Of a DNA stretch of 64,000 bases, positions 58,706-64,000 are shown in pieces. Numbering within the stretch: the stretch's first letter is position 1; the number at the start of each line of letters is the position of its first letter. Where the stretch lies: assembly GCA_015179125.1 (NCBI GenBank), contig WHVA01000364.1, forward strand, positions 1-64,000, in the 5' to 3' direction. The notes beneath the pieces were generated by a model that ran no database searches, had not been told where the DNA came from, and saw only the letters and a program-made list of their open reading frames with translations. The translations under genes and the position numbers were made by a program. Origin of the DNA: Gautieria morchelliformis. Lineage: Eukaryota > Basidiomycota > Agaricomycetes > Gomphales > Gomphaceae.

Positions 58706-58707
58706 TA

Positions 58708-59118
58708 TGGTGCCGCTCACTTAGACACCGCTACTTTTGTGCAATCACAATTCCAGGTGAAAAAAACCAAAATTTCTTATTCCTCTATACAAAGTGCTTA
58801 TTTAGGTCAGATCTATCGATTGTATAGAGCGATTGATCTAATTTGTAAAACTGAGGGTGTTATTTTTTTTTTGTCATGTCAATTTGGCGGCACTTCCATA
58901 TATGGATGTAATTACCATATATAGCGCTGACAAATCAAGCAACAAACGATGGGACGAGATGTTAAAATGCCATAACAGGCATTTCTACAGCTTTTACAAC
59001 AAAATATCATCAAAAATACACCCTATTTCAGTCAAAAAGGGGTTCACTATCAGAAAAATTTTCGTTGGACCAATTTGGCGGTTGCACAAAAGTAGCGGTG
59101 TCTAAGTGAGCGGCACCA
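58708..59118. mobile_element. MITE with ~37-bp inverted ends and TA duplication (411 bp)
   Basis: Near-perfect inverted ends of about 37 bases begin TGGTGCCGCTCACTTAGACA and are flanked by TA at 58706-58707 and 59119-59120, as in Tc1/mariner/IS630 elements. The centre is AT-rich and non-coding. It ends about 165 bases upstream of the M16 peptidase start, so it lies in that promoter. Confidence 0.9.
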
Positions 59119-59282
59119 TAGGTGACCAAGAATCTTGTTCGGGCTTAGCCAGGTTTGAACTTGTCACGCGTTCCTTATGTAGGTTCAACCGTACACGAAC
59201 GCGAGTCACGTGATCGTGTGCATTTATGAAGTTCCAGCACGTGACAACGCGTCACGCTTGTAACTCTTCACGCTTTCTCAAG

Positions 59283-62200
59283 ATGACCTGGCAGATTTCT
59301 TCGGGTTCTAACAGTGAACCGTATTCTGTGAATACTGGTTTCATTAGACAAGGGGAGACAGACCATAGGCAACTGCGGCTCATTCGCCTTCAGAATGAAA
59401 TGCAGGTTTTGCTCGTCCATGATGTAAACTCCCCTATAGCCGCAGTGAGCTTATGCTTATCCGTGGGGTCCCTTCATGACCCGGTACGTCCCGCTTTTCT
59501 GCATCTTCATGGTAATGCCATAGCGTGTATCAAGGTAGACCGCCCCGGGCTTGCCCATTTTTGTGAGCATGTGGTCTGTGAGGTATATTATAGCCTATTC
59601 TACTGTTGCAACTCAATATAATGACGCTGAATATTTTAGCGAGAGGAATACCTCAATAGCGATAAAGTCCTTTTCTCTGGCTCTTCGCAAACTCTGCCAT
59701 TAATACCTGTGCTTAGTATCCCACGGGTCGCATAGGTAGCGACGAGGCCGCCACCGACTTCCGAGAGACAAGCTACGAGTCTACCATTGATCACAATGCA
59801 TTGGAGGACAAAATTCAGCGATTCGCTTCTTTCCTTTCACATCCTGTTTTCCATAAGAACGTGCTATTCGAGCAGGTACTTTGCGTCCAATCAGAATTTC
59901 AAAATTACCTCCAGGACGACGAAAGGCGAATCGGTGATTTGGATAAATATCTTAGCAAGCGGGGTGATCCCTGGAGGGCATTTGATATTGGGAACTGGGA
60001 AACGTTGACCACCTCGGGCAAGGTTCCTCCGTCCCCTGCCAGTGGAAAAGGCGACGAGAATGGAGAGTGGATTGATACGCTGCGTTCCAAGCTACAGGAA
60101 TGGTACACTACGTACTACTGTGGCAATCGCATGCACCTAGTCATCATTGGTTCCCGTACGTCTAACATACATGTTAATATTTGCAATACTTACGTTGCCA
60201 GATCCAATCGACGAGCTGACATCCCTGGCCACCAAATACTTTTCTCCCGTGACCGCGGGCACGGTTGGTTCACAGGCACCAGCTATCACATTCGAGTCAC
60301 CATGGAGTGCTGATGAGGAAGGGGCAAGTAAATTTTTTTCAACTGCGCTTGCTTCTTTTCAACCTGTGGCGTTCTCTAGACGGTGGTTTTAGTGAAAACA
60401 GTGAAAGAACTGCGAGAAATTGAAGTGCGATGGATTATGCCATCTCAAACGCTCCTCTACCGTGTCAAACCTCTTAACTACTTAACCCGTTTCTTGCATC
60501 ACCAAGGAGAGGGATCTCTTTACCGCATCCTTCGTCGCCGTGGGTGGATTGACAGGCTCTGGGCATCTCGGTGCGAAGGGGATCGCGAGCGTGGATTTGA
60601 GACATACCATGTGGCATTCACGGTCACTGAATCTGGGTGGCGTAAGTAACACGCTTCTTTTAGTATCGCTCGTACTTACACATTTTAACGCCTAGACGCC
60701 TGGGAAGCAGTCGTGGCGGCTTTGCACAAGTATATTTCCTTGGTGCGGGAATCTGTGATCAAGGATCCCGAGTTTGCTCGGTCTGTGCAACAAGAGCTCT
60801 GTTTATTGTCGGAATTGCACTTTCGGTTCCGAGAAACGTTAAAGCCTCACGTCGAGGCAAACCTTTTGAGCAGCAACCTGGCAAAGGGCATTCCTCCAGC
60901 CGACCTAATAATCGGACCATATGTCACTGAGGCTTGGGATGCCCCTCTCGTCTCCACAACGTTGGCGATGCTTACACCATGTAAAGCCCGGGTGACGTTG
61001 AAGGGTCGAGAAATTTTGAAAGACGTGGAGCTACGTGGCACACGCGTCGCGATTGACGGCGCCGCGTGGTCGCAAACCCCATGGTTCAACACTGAACACA
61101 TCGTTCTACGTTATGCAGGGTCCAACTGGCCTACCTACAGCTCCGATGACGCAGCCGTCGAAGGATTACATTTATTTGGTCCGAATCCGTACGTGCCCGA
61201 AGACTTTACTGTCGTTGGTGGCAAGAAGGACGGTGTAAAGGTAAGAATATTGAGATATCCGAGACTGTCGTCGCTGATATACTCATCGTCAAGCCAATCC
61301 TTGCACCACGGAAAATCGTTGAAACGTCACTCGCAGAGCTATGGTATAAGCTTGATGACCGTTTTGGTGAATCCAAAGCCAGTGTTACCTTTGACATCAA
61401 GTCGTACGTGCGATCCTAATTACATAATCATTCGAGGATCCCATCCCTTGTTCATAGTGATCTAGAGGATACACCACGTGGAGAACTGTTCGATCGGTGA
61501 GTTTGCGCCTTGCTTTCCTAACCTGGAGCTAATTCAAGGTTGGATTAGAATCTTGGACAAGTTGCTCAACGATCACATCTCTGAGGATGTTGCAAACGCT
61601 GCGCAATGCTTTCTTAAATGCTCCTTCTATTGTCAAGCAGGTGGACTCTTTGTGACGATATCCGGGTTCAGTGACAAAATTCCGGTTCTGCTCAGAGTTG
61701 TGATAAACAAGGTTGCCAATTTCGTAGTCTCCCCTGATTCGTTACAACTTGCACAGGACTATGTGGGTAGTTTGCACGCCATTTTGTGTTTCCATGTCCT
61801 CACCATTTGCAGGTCCGTCGAAGATTGCAGAATGCGTTCCTTAGTTCACCTGTAGACACTGCGGAGGGGACACTCAACTATTTACTCGAGGAGGATGCCA
61901 CGGCATCGGTAACCGAGAAGCTTGGTGAAATGGACGGTTGATGTCTTCCCTTCTCCCCTGTTTGCTTGTACTCACTATACACCGGTCAGCGGTCAATGTT
62001 TCAGCTATTCAGAAGCACTTGTCGGATATAGTCAAACAGGTGTACATCCTTGGGCTTGTACATGGTAACTTAACGGAAAAGGTATGTGGGCTACAGTCAA
62101 AATGTATGACATGGGGCCACTTCATGGCTCATAACTTTTACAGTGTGCGAGGGATATGCTGCAGTTGGTCCAAGATGTCCTTCGGTGTGGTAACCTTAGC

Positions 62201-63072
62201 CCGACGGCCTCAGAGGACATTTCACGACGGAATTATCTTCTGCCTGAAGGTATGCGCTGATTTCCGCTGTGTCTTAACCGTTTCTGACAAGTTTAAATTG
62301 AATGTTAGGCTGTAATCTTGTTTACGATGCACCGGTTAACAATAAGGCAGACGAGAATTCAGGGCTGGCATGGGTATGCCAAATCGGGGAGAAAACATCC
62401 GCACCACTGCGAGCGCGACTTACTCTCTTCGCGAGGATCGCGAGGACTTTACTCTCTGGTCAATTACAGATGGCAGAGGCTCTTGGGTACACTTTCAAAA
62501 TCAAAGTCCACGGGGGATCAACAACCGCATTTCGTATCTCGATTCAAAGCAGTACACATAGTCCTGCCTACCTGGAGCAACGCCTTGAGGCATGCCTCAC
62601 CGAACAAGTGCGCCAGCGGCTATTAGAGATACAAGAGCATGAATTTGAACGCAACTTCAAGCTACCGCTTGCTCGAGGTTTGCGCCCACAACCTGCTAAT
62701 GTACATCGAGAAGCGAACATGTTTTGGAAATGTATTTCTGCTCGAGATACCAAGTTTAATCTTGGTGAGGCCCGTCCCATCTAACGTGGCATATACTTAC
62801 TTGAAATCTGATCGAATCTTCTAGACGAGCTTGTGGCGCAGAGCATTGAATCGTTAAAACCGGTCGATGTGCTTCAGTTTTTCGACGAATACATTGATCC
62901 ACGATCAATTACTCGCCGCAAGCTCTCAGTCCACTTGCGATCTGCGATCCATGCACCTCCTGTAACACCTTCGCTGGATTTGCGGGCTTTCAGATCCACT
63001 TTGTTCCCAAATAATACCCTTTCCAAGGGGCATGTCACAGACTCAGACAAATGTTTGACAGTAGAGTACTAG
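59283..63072 (+). CDS. M16 family zinc metallopeptidase (insulinase/insulysin type)
   Basis: Plus-strand gene of roughly a dozen short-intron exons, start MTWQISSGSNSEPYS, stop TAG at 63070-63072. Exon 1 has DHRQLRLIRLQNEMQVLLVH and LCLSVGSLHDP. A short exon holds PGLAHFCEHV, the inverted HxxEH zinc/catalytic motif. The third zinc ligand region is VQSEFQNYLQDDERRIGDLD near 59.9 kb (Glu kept). Next come GDPWRAFDIGNWETL, NRMHLVIIGS, the second M16 repeat (HHQGEGSLYRILRRRGWIDR), the middle domain (WFNTEHIVL, NPYVPEDFTV), GCNLVYDAPVNNKADENSGL and a C-terminal exon DELVAQSIESLKPVDVLQFF. Full length for an insulin-degrading enzyme or Ste23-type peptidase (about 1,000 residues), which cleaves small peptides in the cytosol. 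Some introns around 59.6-59.75 and 61.4-61.9 kb are hard to place, so local decay cannot be excluded. Confidence 0.85.
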
Positions 63073-63800
63073 TGGTATAAGTGCTCCACCTGTATGGATG
63101 GAAGTAGCTGGGTCCTATTAGAGTGTTTATGTTACCACGAATCCTTGGGCCCGAGCCAGGTCGGCTTAGAGCGAGATATAGTGTGCCGGCGCCTAGCGAG
63201 GTTGCCACGGCAGATAAGGTTTTGAGAGACGTGTATGGTACAAGTATATAAGGAAAAAGGGGAAGGTGAGTAGTACACGGGGAGGAAGGGAGAAAAAACC
63301 TGACGGCGGCAGATGGCAGTAAAAAACCCGGTGGGAAAAAGCCTAAGAGCCGCGCAGGGATACGAACGAGGAGAGAGGGAGGGAGGGAGGGAGAGCGAAA
63401 AAACTGCAAACAGACTGCGCGGCGTTCGAGCGAGCGAGCCAAAGGAAGGTTTTTTTACCTGTGCGAGGCAGCGTGATGCGCGCGCGGGCACCAGAAAACC
63501 GGGCGAGGCCGCTAAATAAGATAGAATGGTCACACGTATGACGGCTCTCCGACGAGTGTCTGACGTGAGCACGGATGCACTCAGCGGGATTATATCACAA
63601 GATACCTTTATGTACAAGACAAGACGGGAAAGAGAGAGGGAGGTTGACGCTAAGAAACTGGGAGCGTAGGAGCGACACGTGCGACGATGAAGCCGCAAGC
63701 TCGGCAAGGGATTCGTCTGGTGTAAGTGCGTTCCTACTTAAACCCTGAATAAATATTATCTCGGAATATTCCGGCATTGCTAATAATGATTATGTAACCC
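63073..63800. other. Intergenic region with purine-rich low complexity
   Basis: Contains a GGGA-type tract at about 63375-63400 (gagggagggagggagggaga). Minus frames across it are Ser/Leu-rich artefacts of this composition. No gene called. Confidence 0.5.
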
Positions 63801-64000
63801 CACTCCAGAGAAGTGCACACCGTATTGCCTCATCCTCCTCTCAAATTGGATGGAACACCTTGTGACTCATGCCAGTAGCAAAAAAATCTAAAATGCTGCT
63901 TTGGTAATGGCACGTCCTTCCACTTTGAGTGCTTTGACCTCATCTGTCAAGGATGCCACCACGGAGGACATGTAAGTGCTGAGGTCTGTGTTCCAACACT
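63801..64000 (+). CDS. Possible exon of a zinc-finger gene at the right edge
   Basis: A plus frame near 63908-63970 reads GTSFHFECFDLICQGCHHGG then H before a GT donor (gtaagtg). The C-x2-C-x2-G-G-H pattern resembles the C-terminal RING-like finger of WDR59/SEA-GATOR proteins (CxxCxHGGH). Very short evidence; the rest lies outside the window. Confidence 0.25.

Noticed and set aside
63132-63707. A 191-residue Ser/Leu-rich minus frame
   Set aside because: It follows from the purine-rich low-complexity plus strand and has no motif.

Overview
This window looks like repeat-rich sequence from a filamentous basidiomycete, probably an Agaricomycete. The host genes have many short GT-AG introns of about 50-60 nt. 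One belongs to the DUF6533 membrane family typical of mushrooms and relatives. The repeats are Ty1/copia and Ty3/gypsy chromovirus-type elements. No rRNA, tRNA or CRISPR array was seen.

Left arm (1-18.4 kb) is mostly host. In order it holds: the 5' part of a fucosyltransferase-like type II membrane glycosyltransferase (minus); a small unrecognised gene with heptad repeats (minus); a cation diffusion facilitator (minus); a long gene resembling the meiotic XPF-like protein SHOC1/ZIP2 (minus); a DUF6533 membrane protein (plus); and an MFS transporter (minus).

Middle (18.5-56.4 kb) is a deeply nested transposon block. It contains: a minisatellite; a head-to-head pair of about 1-kb LTRs (family C); a young Ty1/copia element with 267-bp LTRs and target duplication GTAGT, itself sitting in an older copia LTR and split by a hAT-type MITE; a remnant gypsy element A1; a nearly complete gypsy element A2 inserted in the 3' LTR of A1 (duplication CCTGT); and a minus-strand gypsy element B. 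Solo LTRs of families C and D are nested in A2 and B, almost all with exact 5-bp duplications. A hAT-like MITE sits inside one D LTR.

Two features of this block stand out. Both A copies carry, downstream of pol and on the opposite strand, a spliced gene for a coiled-coil protein with a fungal Zn2Cys6-like cluster. One family D LTR carries 17 copies of TGAGTCA, the Gcn4/AP-1 core site, in about 540 bp. Family A also shows Tf1-type self-priming architecture.

Right arm (56.4-64 kb): an unrecognised intron-rich minus gene cut off by the transposon block, a TA-flanked MITE, a complete M16 insulinase-type metallopeptidase (plus), and at the edge a possible exon of a zinc-finger gene. The retroelements are described as fossils, without their individual lesions. 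All statements come from reading the sequence; family names rest on motif recognition, not searches.
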